Below, one piece after another: positions 1 to 11,170 of a stretch of 64,000 bases of DNA. Source of the DNA: Diphasiastrum complanatum (taxonomy: Eukaryota; Streptophyta; Lycopodiopsida; Lycopodiales; Lycopodiaceae). The stretch lies in NCBI GenBank assembly GCA_029204225.1, contig CM055092.1:83350976-83414975 (forward strand). Direction: 5' to 3'. Under the pieces are notes generated by a model. That model did no database searches. It saw only the letters and a list, made by a program, of their open reading frames with translations, and was not told the DNA's origin. A program made the position numbers and the translations under genes. Positions within the stretch are counted from its first letter, which is position 1, and each line of letters starts with the position of its first letter.

Positions 1-1320
1 CAGTTGATAGATGCACCCATTATCAATTGATTTATAAATAGAAGCACAAATTTGTTTCTAAGATGTGTAAATCTGTTTTCATAAATCCTAATGCAAATAA
101 AAGTAAATGTAGTCCTACACTTCAAAATGTGGATCTACAACAAAAAAAATAGGAGACAAACTGCTACAAAGTTGTACAAGTACCTAGAACTACTACTAGT
201 TGTGTTATAGTCAACTGCTTGGATGGTCTAAGAACCAAAAAATCGACATACAAACCTGCAAAACAATTTTATAACAAAAACCCATATAACTATTGCCTCG
301 TGGGGAAATCATAGAACTAGTCATCACAATTGAAGATTTTGCTCAAAAAAACAACTAAGCTTCATAAATGTATAATAAAATTCACATATCTATCATTGAA
401 AAGCTCAAAAAAACATGTAAGAGGAGGTCGGAACAGCCCTTGGAATAGACACTGGTATACTGTTAAAATCAGCATGGTCTATTCCGACCTCCATTCCGAC
501 CCTGTAAGTACCTCTAGAATCTACTACAGAATTTGTGTCCCAAATCCTCTGATGATGATTGGCCTAGTAACCTGCAAAACAAAAAACAAGTATTTCAGTT
601 TTTTAAGTTTATCACCACAAAAAATAGTTCTAACAAATTGATTTTACAAAAAGAACAACAAAGATCCATATGGAATCCTGTATATGCACCAAAAAACTCG
701 ATGGCCAGTTGAGGATTTGGCATCGGAACAGCCATTGGAATAGGCGCTGATTTAACAAATCCAACAGATCCATATATTCTGAATGGTATTCCGACCCTCT
801 GGAAGTCTGGATTTACAACACCCTCAACCATGGATCTATAGCACCCTCATCCAGCACCCTCACCTGGATCTACAACACCATAAAGCATCTGATATACTGA
901 AAATAAGCCATCAGATTTTCTCCCGTCTTTTCACAGTCTACAGTTTTACAAGTGTTTTTACACAGTCTGTAGAAATACACAGAGTTTTACCACAGTATCG
1001 CATTTTCTCTCACTTCGGTTTTTTCGCATTTTTGCGAAACTATCGCCTGTTAGGAATCTCATGTAAAAAAGCAGTGTCACCCTTTTTCACATTTTTCGCT
1101 TGTCAAGATTTGCGAGCAAATATGCAAAGTCGCATTTTTCGCTTTTTCCAAAACTTAAGTGGCTTATCTTTGATGATGATTGCATCTTGTGTATAAGAAC
1201 TCTTGCCAAAATCAAAAGCTAGTTTTGTGGTGTGCAAAAATCCAGGTTCTTTCAAGCTATTTTTTGTAATGTGCAAACTCTCTTGCTTGTAGATCTTTTG
1301 AAGGTCCCGAAATCAAAGTT
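1..1320. other. non-coding stretch with small repeats
   Basis: I see no gene here. Two imperfect copies of a module of about 80 bp lie near 424-505 and 722-800. Both contain 'ggaacagcc.ttggaatag' and end in 'attccgacc'. The first copy carries a perfect 10-bp inverted repeat, GAGGTCGGAA at 424-433 and TTCCGACCTC at 482-491. The last 300 bp may be the end of an LTR, because an LTR-like terminus and a primer-binding site follow. Open frames in this stretch are short and unrecognisable. Confidence 0.4.
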
Positions 1321-1340
1321 TTCACATGGTATCAGAGTTA
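1319..1340 (+). mobile_element. LTR 3' end plus primer-binding site remnant
   Basis: The sequence TTTTCACA is followed at once by TGGTATCAGAG and then 'ttagatcc'. This is the arrangement of a copia LTR end and an initiator-Met tRNA primer-binding site in plants, and it matches the junctions of the better-preserved elements in this window. No gag or pol coding sequence follows, so only the 5' end of a plus-strand element survives. The LTR start was not found. Confidence 0.45.
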
Positions 1341-1465
1341 GATCCAAGCAAGCTTTTGATGTTTGATCATTCTATGCATGTTCTTGAATGCAAAAATCAA
1401 GATTTTGAAACTTCTTGAGATCAGCTTATACATAGAAGGCCTGTGAATATCCTTTGTGCCCTCAA

Positions 1466-1557
1466 TGATAAAATTTCACAATGCATTTTGGTTTCCAAGC
1501 CCTTGACAATCATGTGTCATCAAGGATAAAATTTCACAATGCCTTTTGGTTTCCAAG
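1466..1557. repeat. two-copy direct repeat of about 33 bp
   Basis: 'gataaaatttcacaatgc' followed by 'ttttggtttccaag' occurs at 1466-1499 and again at 1525-1557. The period is 59 bp and the copies differ by one base. It lies just downstream of the LTR/primer-site remnant and is probably part of the untranslated leader of that dead element. Confidence 0.6.
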
Positions 1558-1742
1558 AAGAAAAAAAAATTATTTATTTTATTTTATTTTATTCATAGGA
1601 AAAAGTAATAGGTTCATTGATGAAAAAGATATATACACCCCGAAGGAGATGTTTAAACAAAAGTAGGCTTAAAACAAGAGCGAAGCTTGCAGTAAAATTA
1701 AGATTAATCCAAATCCTGGCATTAAAAATAAAAGTGCATAAA

Positions 1743-2570
1743 CTATGATGATGTCCGTGGGAGTCTGCCAACTGACTGCAACAGATCAGAAAGGTGAAGA
1801 AGTGGTGAGTCGACTAATGAAGGGAGATGAGATGTAGCAAACCCAGCCACCGTCACCCGTTGCAAAATAGATAGGGCCAATGGAAACACGTTGTTTGAAA
1901 GAAGCCATGAGAATAGAACCAGGAATACCTTGACGCTCTGCCGCCTGATGAGAACACATGCGAAGAAAATCCTCAAAGCGTCGATGCAAGGTACCATAAG
2001 TCTCAATAGCCAAGGGAAGGAAAGCATCAGTGGGGTGCCTGTCGGAGTAGTTTTTTTCCTTCTCTTGTGCTGCCATGTCTGCCGCTTCTCCTGGTATGAA
2101 GGCAGAGCGAGGCAATAGGTCACCATGCGTGGGATCAACAACAACAACATCTGCCAAAGTCCGAAGCCCATCCCGAGAGAGGACAATGTCAACACGCCTG
2201 CGGGAAGAGTGGGACGCGAAAGAAGGAAGTACATGAGACTGCTCTCTGAGGACATGAAATCCTCCATCTCTGGCTATAGCGGCCGCTGCATCTATGACAA
2301 CATCATGTGTAGTTGTGCACTCACTCCCAGAAGGACAGCGGAGGAGGTGGATAGCAAGAGCATCAATAGGGTGACCACAAACACACCTGGAGAGACCCAA
2401 GACCGAAGGATGAGGAAGCCCCAAGCGAAGACGAAGAGCAGTGGTGAAGATGGCCGAAGACAACCGAAAGGAAGGAATAACAGGCCGAGCTGACAGCCAA
2501 GCCCCGGTACCAGGACCCGCACAAGAAAGAAGTCAAGCTCGATGCAACGCGGAAGGAGTCTCAGAGAACA
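1743..2570 (-). pseudogene. C-terminal end of a non-LTR (R2-like) retrotransposon reverse transcriptase
   Basis: Read on the minus strand, the frame begins near 2570 with G-P-G-T-G-A-W-L, the conserved segment after the RT thumb in this family. It continues through A-L-R-L-R-L-G-L-P-H to a Cys-His cluster (C-V-C-G ... I-H-L-L-R-C). Next comes R-V-D-I-V-L about 11 residues before A-D-V-V-V-V-D-P. This resembles the CCHC knuckle and restriction-like endonuclease (PD-D/E-x-K type) of R2-clade LINEs. A stop codon (TCA on the plus strand, 2533-2535) interrupts the frame upstream of G-P-G. The RT fingers and palm with the catalytic F-x-D-D are not visible further upstream. It is therefore a 5'-truncated, dead copy. 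No target duplication or poly(A) tail was identified. The family call is moderately sure; the endonuclease assignment rests on spacing only. Confidence 0.6.
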
Positions 2571-4942
2571 TGCTGGAAAGGGGCTTGAACCTGGGACTAA
2601 AGAAACTTTGGATGCCAAGCTGACCAACCCTTTCAATTGCAATTCCACAATGTCCATTTCACCATGCAAATGCATAGGCAACACCCGGAGGCAACGTATT
2701 TGAACCCAACCAACCCACCCATCCACTCGACCGAATCCTACAGTGTTACATTGATTGTGAAACTTATTTTGTGATGCACCACATTTTTTATTTACATGGG
2801 CATACTTGTTGCAAAGACTCATTAGATTATCCTATAGACTCTCCTCTTGCTTCTCTTCAAAGGGGCAACTTCATCATTATTTCTTTGAATTATTCGTTGT
2901 CATTGTTGTCATTTACTTTTCTTAAGCTAGATTGAAAAATCTTCTTGGACATCTAGATCTTCCATCGCTTTATACTCCTTTTTTCCAAGTTGAAAAGGTC
3001 GAGCACTTATATATTTCCTCCATCCTATAGATTGTTGACTGGGGTATTTGCAATAAGTTCCAAATTGACTAACTACATTCGCCATAGGTTTATCAGATCT
3101 CCAATGAGCTTGACATGCGGATCCAATAACATTGACATTTTCTCTTCCCACAGCATTCTCTTTCAGTTTTTGCCCTTTTACCCAAACCAAGCAAGCTCAT
3201 CTGAACTAGTGGTAAAGAATGTCATTTTGATTGTTAGCAGTTCAGAATAAATAGGTTCATCACCCTACAATAACATTGTCAGAGCAGAAGATATTACCAA
3301 GTTGCTGAACTTCCAACTGCCTACGTCATTTGTCAATCAATGACTTTGCCCAATGATATATACATTTGAGTTGGAGCATATGCAAACTGATTATATATTC
3401 CACACCTGGATTTTCCAGTCATAAGATATTTATTTGATGTTGCAGAGCCATTTAAATGATTAATAAGAATTTTTGGGCAGAGTTCTGGCCAACCATATAA
3501 GAGGTCGTACGATACATAAAATATATGCAATATTTAAAAATAAGGAATTGTTTGTTATGACCTGACCATCCCTAAATATTTCTCCATTGATGTGTTTTGC
3601 TAGAAGAAAACTTAGTGACCAAAAACATCACAAGAAGGAGAATGACAACAAACCTGGGATGCCTATCAAAATAAGAAAATTTTATGAAACGTTTTTTGAA
3701 AATAACTTTCATTGCAAAACAGCAAGCAGAAACATGTGAACAAGCAGTTTAAAGTCCTGATACCAGGCAACAGATTGAGGCAATGTAATCAATTGAGAGG
3801 AATGACACATGGACAGTAATTAACTCACCTCTTAGAAAAGATAATTGGAAGTAAATGCGTTCTTAATCTGAAATACAAGAAAACAAGAAATAAAAAGAGA
3901 AAGCAAGAGAAAAAAATATTAGCTTAAGACACAAGCATTGATGTTTTTGTCTCTTCTGAACTGGTTCTTATTCTTGCCTTCGCAAGCTAATGGATGTTGT
4001 TCTTCCTCTCTTGATTGACCTTCAAATGCTTCATATTTAAATGACCCTTGTTAGTTCTTTTACTTAAGATCAAAACAACATCAGGTTAGAAGCATGTCAC
4101 TATAGACTAGTGACTCATCCATTTGCTACTTGCATAACTGTATGCTTTACGGAGTACATTTTAAGATGGGAATTTACAATATCACCTCTACAAATGAGAC
4201 CCATGGGAACACCATCAATCAGGATAGGCAAAGTTTGGGAATTTAAATAAAAATTTGGTGCACAACGTTAACCCACTTGGGCATATCAAGTAAAAGTAAT
4301 CCACAAAAAAGAAACTCCTGAAATGTCTTGAAAGTGCTGCATTTATTTATTTGATTCATACAAATCTGTTTCAAGATCATTCTAATAACCTTCTACATGC
4401 ATTCAGCAAAGAGTTCTGCACAAAACAGCATTCATCAACTGAATCAATACTCTACCCTCTGCACATGTGCAAATCTTACATAAGCATCATTCTAAAAGCT
4501 AGAAATATTTAGCAACGGCAGCCACATATCGTATACTTTGAATAATCCTTTCTGATAAAACTAACAAACAGCTTTCAAGTGAATGGATTTCAGAAGCCAA
4601 AACTCTCAGCTTATCTCTTCAGGACTACACAATTCTGAAACACTACTTTGCACAGAAGATATTTAGGAAGAAGACTTTCTAAATCAAACTTGAATAAGTT
4701 TGTACATTTTTGCTCAGTAATTCAAACTTGATCTGAGAAATTGACCATCACTATAAATTATGCTCACACAGCAGGCTGGAAGTATGACTTCTGCGTGGCA
4801 ATCAATTCACGATGCCTGAAATGACTATTCAGCATTGGAATTCATTGTAGAGAGTTAACAGACACGGCATTTCTCTTCACAACGGAAATCCTTGGTGCTC
4901 AACCAAGAACACAAGCAAAAAGGCTGGGAGTACCTTAAGCCC
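2571..4942. other. non-coding, no recognisable feature
   Basis: This AT-rich stretch contains only short open frames with no recognisable motif. It includes the downstream flank of the minus-strand membrane-protein gene, so part of it from about 4.4 kb up is likely 3' UTR. No LTR, primer-binding site or clear repeat was seen. Confidence 0.5.
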
Positions 4943-6550
4943 TTATTTATGCCTGTCCAAAAAGTCCTCGAGCACTGCATGAGAGAAGCTCGAACTTCCG
5001 TCTTGTTTATAGCAAGCGGATAAGTATAAGATCAACCAGACAACAGTGAAGTATATTTGTACTGCTGAAATTAAAAGGGCAGAGAGAAATGACCCTAGAA
5101 ACCGTTGAAGAACCCAACGACAACTTCTCCCGCAAAGGACAGCTTCGAGAAGCTTTATTGTGATTACCTGCAACTCCATGCTCTTCACAAGCTTCCAACT
5201 CCGCCGAATTGCTGAACGTCCTCGATTCTCAGGTTCCATGATTGTAACCCAGCATGCAACTATATATACAGCATTGGCAATTCCATCAAAAATGTAATCA
5301 AGGACTAGGAAGGTACCTATTCGAGATGCCATTTCCCAATTCACCGCAGCCTTATCTCTAAATGGAGCTAGCACAGAAAAAGGCATCAAAGATAGACGTA
5401 GGATTAAACTTTCCATCTGATCCATCTCTAAAACACCTCTGAAAATTGTTTTGAGGAAAATTAGGCATTGCAATCCCCGTATGGTTCCATAAAGAATTGC
5501 TAGCCATATCAAGCGTTTAATTCCTGACTTGAAGACCGCTTTTAGTGCCTTCGTTACATCAATTTTCTTGCCCATATATGTGCTGACCACACTGTAAGAA
5601 ATTGCCCCCAAAACTGCAGCATGTTGAAATGCAATCACTCCAAGAATAACAGCGAGTACTCCAGTCAGTATCAAGAGCATTAGTAATATTGTAAGTCCCA
5701 TGTGCGGCGTTGCCCGCCTGTCTAAGCGTCTTCTTCCAAGCAACCTTGGACTTGAAAACCCTAGAAACTCATCCTTTTCAAGCATGCTTTCACGATAATT
5801 TTTGGTACTATTCCCAACATAGTGTAGTTTCAAAGCTGGCAAGGGAGTCTCTACAAATGCATGGTTATGATGAGTATCTGCCGCTGCTTCGATTTTCGTT
5901 TCTGCCTCATGTGGCTCTTCCGTAAGTCTATCCTTTTTATCTGTACTTGATCTGTCAACCATGTTCCCGACTGCTTCAGGGTTCAGATCATCATGGATTG
6001 CCCCATGAGCTTGACCTTCAGACATTTCATTGTTTAACTCACTACCCGCATCAAGCAGATTAGGGTCATTATTAGAGGATGTATCTGCAGAGACGGCAGG
6101 ATCTAGTCTCTCTAAAGATGCAGCTTCAATTCCTTCCAAGACAGGAAATCTCTGAACGCCGCTAACATTTTGTCTATTTTTACCAGAAAAGCCTAAAAAT
6201 GAAGAAAAACGCGGAAAGAAGGGGCGATTCTCTTCATGAACTTTACCAACCTTTGCAGTATTCAACTGCTCCACAGGCAGTGAATCCTTGAGAGAGGCGC
6301 GAGAGAAGAACTTGAAATCCAGAGAGGATTTGGCATCGGATGCAGAAATGGTGACACCAGGAACGAATGCATACTTTTCCACGGCGCATTCATAGAGCGC
6401 AGAAATCAGCGTCAAGAGAAGAAAGAGGCCAACAAAAGATCGGCAGCAAAAAGCCGCCCGCTCCAAGACGCCCATCACTCCCTCCCGATCATGCTGAAGA
6501 TCCAACCTCCTCGCCATCTCCTCCCTCCCCTTCTTCTTACAACTACTCAA
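4943..6550 (-). CDS. multi-pass membrane protein, plant, unknown function
   Basis: This is an intact intronless frame of 535 codons, starting at the first ATG of the frame (M-S-S-C-K-K-K). A basic N-terminus is followed by one hydrophobic helix (about residues 37-56). Then comes a hydrophilic, acidic, low-complexity loop of about 225 residues (57-283) with two N-glycosylation sequons (N-V-S near 128, N-S-T near 247). The C-terminal half has several hydrophobic segments (about 285-308, 310-325, 347-366, 412-437, 488-512). These are separated by short conserved-looking loops including a basic R-S-A-I-R-R-S-W-K-L-V-K near 446-457. The layout suggests a single-helix anchored loop domain plus a polytopic membrane domain in the secretory pathway. 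I do not recognise a characterised family and assign no function. It is the only complete cellular gene in the window. Its upstream side (above 6550) carries a duplicated G-box module. Confidence 0.8.
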   Translation of the reverse strand: MSSCKKKGREEMARRLDLQHDREGVMGVLERAAFCCRSFVGLFLLLTLISALYECAVEKYAFVPGVTISASDAKSSLDFKFFSRASLKDSLPVEQLNTAKVGKVHEENRPFFPRFSSFLGFSGKNRQNVSGVQRFPVLEGIEAASLERLDPAVSADTSSNNDPNLLDAGSELNNEMSEGQAHGAIHDDLNPEAVGNMVDRSSTDKKDRLTEEPHEAETKIEAAADTHHNHAFVETPLPALKLHYVGNSTKNYRESMLEKDEFLGFSSPRLLGRRRLDRRATPHMGLTILLMLLILTGVLAVILGVIAFQHAAVLGAISYSVVSTYMGKKIDVTKALKAVFKSGIKRLIWLAILYGTIRGLQCLIFLKTIFRGVLEMDQMESLILRLSLMPFSVLAPFRDKAAVNWEMASRIGTFLVLDYIFDGIANAVYIVACWVTIMEPENRGRSAIRRSWKLVKSMELQVITIKLLEAVLCGRSCRWVLQRFLGSFLSALLISAVQIYFTVVWLILYLSACYKQDGSSSFSHAVLEDFLDRHK

Positions 6551-6794
6551 AAACGAAGCAAAAAATAATAAGGAAGAGGAAATGGAAACCCCTCATCAAG
6601 CTCATCCATCCCAAGAGAACAAAGACATAAAAATTGAGAAGATATAACCAGGCACCGTGCCCCCCCCCACCCCCCCCCTCCCTCCCTCCATACCTTCTCT
6701 TGTTATTATTATTTTATTTGTGAGCTTCAAGCCTCCATACATGGGCACTTTAGGTGTTGCAAGGTTTATTATGCCCTATCCATTGGATGTTTGA

Positions 6795-6802
6795 CACGTG
6801 GC
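6795..6802. promoter_or_regulatory. G-box / ABRE-like site, copy 1
   Basis: CACGTGGC occurs inside the first unit of the duplicated upstream module, about 245 bp upstream of the membrane-protein ATG. CACGTG is the core bound by plant bZIP and bHLH factors, and the GC extension gives an ABRE-like element. Whether it works as a promoter element is an inference from position. Confidence 0.4.
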
Positions 6803-6960
6803 AGACCTCTCTAGCAAAAAGTGCCCCCCCCCCCCCCCCCCCCCCCACCCACTCCATACCTTCTCTTGTTATTATTATTTTATTTGTGAGCTTCAAGCCT
6901 CCATACATGGGCACTTTAGGTATTGCAAGGTTTATTATGCCCTATCCATTGGATGTTTGC

Positions 6961-6968
6961 CACGTGGC
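6961..6968. promoter_or_regulatory. G-box / ABRE-like site, copy 2
   Basis: CACGTGGC occurs at the matching position in the second unit of the duplicated module, about 410 bp upstream of the membrane-protein ATG. The site is kept intact although its flank differs from copy 1 (TTGCCACGTGG against TTGACACGTGG). Confidence 0.4.
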
Positions 6969-6985
6969 AGACCTCTCTAGCAAAA

Positions 6986-8154
6986 AGATTTTAATGAAAA
7001 AGTGGCCAGATTTAAACGTTTGTGATTGCATCAAAAGGTGATGTACCTAAAATCATCTTGGTGCCATTAATATTTTTGTATTCTTTGATCTCAAGTTGAT
7101 GGCCTAACTTGATGCATTAATATAGTTATCACAACTAAGGGTGATAGCACAGCCTACGCCCTTGATGACGCTTGCTAGCACGAGGACATTGGTAACAGGT
7201 GGTTGACACCTGTTCGAGGTGCCCAATGCAGTGCATGGGGCCGATGGGGTCGGAGAGGAGCCAAGCCCGGGTCTAGATTTTTGTTGTGGGGCCAAAACTT
7301 AATTCTAGGACTCACTTTTTGGTGGGCTCTCACTTTTTGCAAGCGGCGCAGTCCTGGGCTCACGAACACCGGGATTACGAGAACCGCTTGTTGCAAGTAT
7401 CGATTTTCAGCGAGCACACTGCCTAGAGGTCACAGGGCCTGGGCATGCCAGGACATGACTTCTATAGGGGCCCCATTTCTCTACGGGCACCCTTGCAATC
7501 CAGGGACCGATCTTTCACGGGCACCTCTCACCCATGCACGCACGCACACATGAGCAACATGTTTGTGTGTGTATATATGCAAAGGATGTCATGTCCTAAG
7601 AAACTTATGGGTCAAAGTTTCTTGAGAAACATGGCAAGCAGGCATGCAAGAGGCTAAGTACCATGCAAGTAGGTAGCAACAAGGAACTCCTGGGGACACG
7701 CAGCGGGTAGGCAACTACACTGCCCGTTATTAATATCATGTCCCCAAGAGACGAGGTTACGACCTCGTTGTTCAACGCATAAGAATACTTCATCCTAGAT
7801 TATGCTTGTGATTAAACTATTAAGCATCTAGTTTACAAAATGAGCTTAAAGGACAAAACTTACAAAGATAGTCGTCTTATACAACTAGGCCCTTTTTACC
7901 TTACCCTTATGTGGCGACTTTCTAAACTTAGAAGATTGCGTCTTATTTCTTTTATCAAAAACACCTTGATTTTACGATACTTTTTATCTATGAGAAGGCA
8001 TTTTTCTATATTATTTTTGTATAGACATTCTACTTGGAACATTCTTGTTCATGTATACAAATATTTATGGGTTTATATTGCTCCATGTTATTACACATAT
8101 CCTATTCAATTTAATTGATAGCTTGTGAAGGCATTTTTAATTTAATTTCAAATC
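6986..8154. other. non-coding, no recognisable feature
   Basis: The part 7130-7760 is more GC-rich than its surroundings and has several overlapping short open frames, none with a recognisable motif. The part 7790-8150 is AT-rich. It may be decayed repeat DNA between the membrane-protein promoter and copia A. Nothing specific could be supported. Confidence 0.4.
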
Positions 8155-8735
8155 TGTAGGAAAAATAGTAATTATTCTTCCACAGAGAACATGATGCAAG
8201 TTTGAATAAATCAAACTAATATCAGTGTTTTCAATCACGATTGTATCTGATCTATGTACTAATAGAACAATATTAGTTCTGATTGAATATGCATGCGGAA
8301 ATTATATGCAGAAGTAAGAGACAACTTAAGACAATTTAGACAATAAGAAACTATTGATCAAAAACAAATTTTTATAACTTTGAATCTCATTCATCAATAT
8401 ACATCCCTTGTTGTCTTGTCTCGTTGTTGTGTCTCTGATTGAGTGAGTGTGTTACAACGAGCAGTGCACATGTATTTATATTGCTACAAGACAGGTCTTT
8501 TGGCCTTTTATTTACAAGTCTTTTGGCCTTTCAATGCTGTAACAGTAGATATCTAACCGTTTATGACGGTTGATATTTAAATAGACGCTCTGTTTCTATT
8601 TAACTCTTGTTCACGAATTATTCGCGACAGTCCATCTCTTTGTCTTAGCTTCGTGTTTCGCAAATTGTTTGCGACACTTGTCTCTTTGTGACATTTTCGT
8701 CTTTCGTGAATTGGTCGCGACAGATGACAATTCTT
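8155..8735 (-). repeat. copia A LTR fragment
   Basis: The outer end is TGTAGGAAAAATAG on the plus strand, that is, the LTR 3' end read on minus. It matches the ends of the G LTRs at 48597 and 51203. Near 8600-8730 it holds repeated palindromic modules of the type TGTCGCGA..AATTCGCGA. The inner boundary near 8735 is set by loss of similarity to pol. The start of the LTR is missing. Confidence 0.7.
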
Positions 8736-9740
8736 GAGCTCTATGCCAGATGCTAGAGTACAACCTCCTGAAATAATTTTGCTATCATCCTTCATGGATG
8801 CCCAGCTTGCGCCACTATAAGATTCGATGTGAAATCCAGCTTCTCTCAAATAACATAGTCCATAGTCTTTCGTTTCCTGGAGATATTGTAGTGCTCTCTT
8901 TGCCAACTTCCAATGCAACGATCTTGGGTTCTGATTATATTGGCTCAGCCTGTATACTGCAAACGCTATATCAGGTCTCGTGTTGTTTGCTAAATATAAC
9001 AATGATCCAATCAGCCTACGATAAGGAGTTTTGGCCATTCGTTCCTCTTCCTCGAGAGTCTGCAGACAATTTGTCTTGTTCAGTATTGTTCCAGGTATCA
9101 TGGGAGTATGCACATCTTTGCATTCGAGCATGTGAAGTCTTCAATGATCTTTTGAGTGTACTTTTGTTGGTGAAGATACAACTTACCACCTTCAAAGTCT
9201 CTCACGATCTACAAGCCTAGATAGATTTTAGCTTCTCCTAGGTCAACGATCTCAAATATTTCAAAAATGTCTCTTTTGACATCTAAAATTAACGTATCTC
9301 TTTTTGAGAAGATAAGCGTGTCATCAACATAAACAGCTAGAGTGATTATTTCATTTTGGACATGCTTGATATAGACATTTGATTCAGAAATAGAGGTTTG
9401 AAGCCTATGGAACATAGTGCTTCGTCCTTCTTTCTATACCATTGTCTCACTGCTTGTTTGAGACCATAAATGCTTTTATTCATGTGACATCCGTATTCTG
9501 GATATTCTTGGCTTACAAAACCAAATGGTTGGTCCATGAATAGGTCTTCTTCCAATTCTGCGTGCAGGAAAGCAGTTTCCTCATCCACAATATGGATTTT
9601 CAGATCATGAGCCACTGCATACGTGAATAACAAGTGAATTGATGTATGTTTGACTACCGGTAAGAAAGTATCAGTGTAATCGATCCCATATTTCTATGAA
9701 AAACCTTTAGCAACTAACCTTGCCTTGTATCTGACAATAG
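8736..9740 (-). pseudogene. copia A reverse transcriptase / RNase H
   Basis: Read on minus from 9740: R-Y-K-A-R-L-V-A-K-G-F-S (RT start), then F-L-H-A-E-L-E-E-D (the A-F-L-x-G-x-L region), S-I-Y-G-L-K-Q, and the catalytic Y-V-D-D at about 9330-9320. Next come D-L-G-E-A-K-I-Y-L-G-L, then Y-R-R-L-I-G-S-L-L-Y-L and T-R-P-D-I-A, ending in the RNase H region near W-A-S-M-K-D-D. A stop follows K-G-F-S. There are frame changes near 9400 and 9210, so it cannot make a working polymerase. The gag, protease and integrase parts are absent. Confidence 0.8.
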
Positions 9741-10286
9741 CATTGATCAATTACTAAATCCGACTTGGCACATGTGTACTACAGGCTGTAGTGCGGCTTG
9801 CAAGATGAGAAACAAGTGAAAATTGATTTGATTGCATTTGAATCACAAAAACTCAATGTACAATGTAGAGTAGCTCAAGATTGCCAATGAGCTCCAAAAA
9901 TAATCTATCTTCTCACTATGGGAGCTTGGAATACATAGCAAATGTGAGTTCCTTTGTGAAGTTAGGTGGATTTCCAGCATGTAATAAGGAAGTTAACTTG
10001 GCTCTCTTGCCCTAATTTGCAACCCTAGCCTAATTCCATAGAGTCATGCCTAGTAGGTGACTAGTTGATCAATTTTTCACCTTAAACTTAGGTGTAGGTC
10101 CTATAATCTAGGAATCTCTACCGAAATGACATGGCCAACCCTTTAGACTTGTTCTAACCTACACTACTGTATATTTCCACGTGGCTCGATGGTCTCACAC
10201 GTGTGGGAACCACTTATGTACATTTTACATGATTCTACATGTTTTTTGATCAAGCTAGATTTGCCAATTTTTGGCGATTCTTCACA
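9735..10286 (-). repeat. copia B 3' LTR (truncated)
   Basis: It matches the right LTR from 'caatagcattgatca' onward and ends in ATTCTTCACA at 10286, followed by CTCCTCAAATTT, a polypurine tract on minus. It lacks the roughly 140-150 bp that the right LTR has before 'caatagcattg'. It contains CACGTGG and CACACGTGTG motifs near 10180-10205. Confidence 0.7.
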
Positions 10287-11170
10287 CTCCTCAAATTTAG
10301 CTTGATCTATTTACAACTCTCTTGCTAGATAAATGAATGCTTTTAGAAGTGTCTAAGAAATCCAGCTAAAAACAAGGAACTTTTGAGACTCCAATATAGA
10401 ATGATGTCCATGAAGAATCTTTCACCACCTAAAGGATCCCTTACAAGATGTCCCACAAATGTGTCTATATACATGTAGCACACTTCAAAAACTATACATC
10501 ATACCAGGCCATGGATTCCAAGGCATTTTTTGCACTTGAAGATACATCAATTAAAGTATTAAGTGCATACATAATGCTACCAAAGACAACTTGCCTTGTT
10601 TGATCCACATGATTGAGCCTTGATGGCTCCATCTTGATACTCAAGGTTTTTCTTGGAGTCCTTGGGTCTTGAGCTCGATGAATTGAATAAGGTGTTAATT
10701 CAAAGGTGCTTCTTCAAGTTTACAAATCTTCCACTCTTGAAAGATCACATTTCCACATTAACAACTTCTTTGGTAAAAACATGTAGATTCCACAATCTCC
10801 TTGAAGAGCAAAACATTACCATTATTCCTATCATTGAAGTAGGACAATCTTTGGTCCTTACATTGGAATTATCATGCAAAAAGCATGTGGACCCAAATAT
10901 TTCCATTACGAATGATGTTTCATATTTTATGACACTATTCAAACTATTATAAAAATAGTTATCCAATGAAATTGTTTTATCAAAAACAAATGCAGATTGG
11001 AAAGCGTCTAACTTCATTGTCTTGTCAGAAAGAGTTCTAAACACCATCAATCTTAAAGATGAGAGACAAGTCACTTCATGTCTACTATGTATGAACAAAT
11101 CAAATATAGTAGAATCTCCAATGCTCTCCACCTTTGCAAGATGCACACTTGAATGAAAATTTTGCATGCA
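10287..11170 (-). pseudogene. copia B scrambled pol scraps
   Basis: At 10745-10930 (minus) the frame reads E-I-F-G-S-T-C-F-L-H, which corresponds to the end of integrase (compare K-V-F-G-S-T-C-Y-V-H in copia H). At 11170-11300 it reads L-R-A-P-R-R-T-L, which corresponds to the integrase-RT linker (R-T-P-R-R-S-T in H). In a normal element the linker lies downstream of integrase; here their order on minus is reversed. The rest of this interval is not recognisable. This is a deletion and rearrangement product, not a coding gene. Confidence 0.5.

Larger units (their letters stand above)
6660..6985. repeat. tandem duplication with poly-C tracts upstream of the membrane-protein gene
   Basis: A unit of about 160 bp occurs twice: first copy about 6660-6823, second about 6824-6985. 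Each unit is a poly-C tract, then 'ccataccttctcttg', a TTATTATTATTTTATTTG stretch, 'cctccatacatgggcactttagg', 'ttattatgccctatccattgg' and a G-box. The first tract is C9-A-C9; the second is an uninterrupted run of 23 C (6824-6846). The copies differ at a few positions, so the duplication is fairly recent. The tracts lie 110-300 bp upstream of the ATG at 6550 and would read as poly-G on the coding strand. Confidence 0.85.
8155..9740 (-). mobile_element. copia A: truncated Ty1/copia element, RT-RNase H plus 3' LTR fragment
   Basis: This minus-strand remnant consists of the RT to RNase H part of pol (8736-9740) joined to the last two-thirds of an LTR (8155-8735). The LTR is the reverse complement of the LTR type of copia G at 47.9-51.2 kb: it shares the TGTAG..ATAGTAATTATTCTTCC terminus, the 'ggtcttttggcc' segment and the TGTCGCGA palindrome modules. 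The first part of the LTR and the end of RNase H are deleted. The upstream side is cut off at 9735-9740, where the LTR of copia B begins in the middle of the RT motif. Confidence 0.85.

Noticed and set aside
6754-7041. Pro-rich open frames on plus
   Set aside because: They are made by the poly-C tracts and the tandem duplication; no homology and no start context.
7104-7553. Overlapping frames on both strands in a GC-richer patch
   Set aside because: No recognisable motif on either strand; probably a result of base composition.
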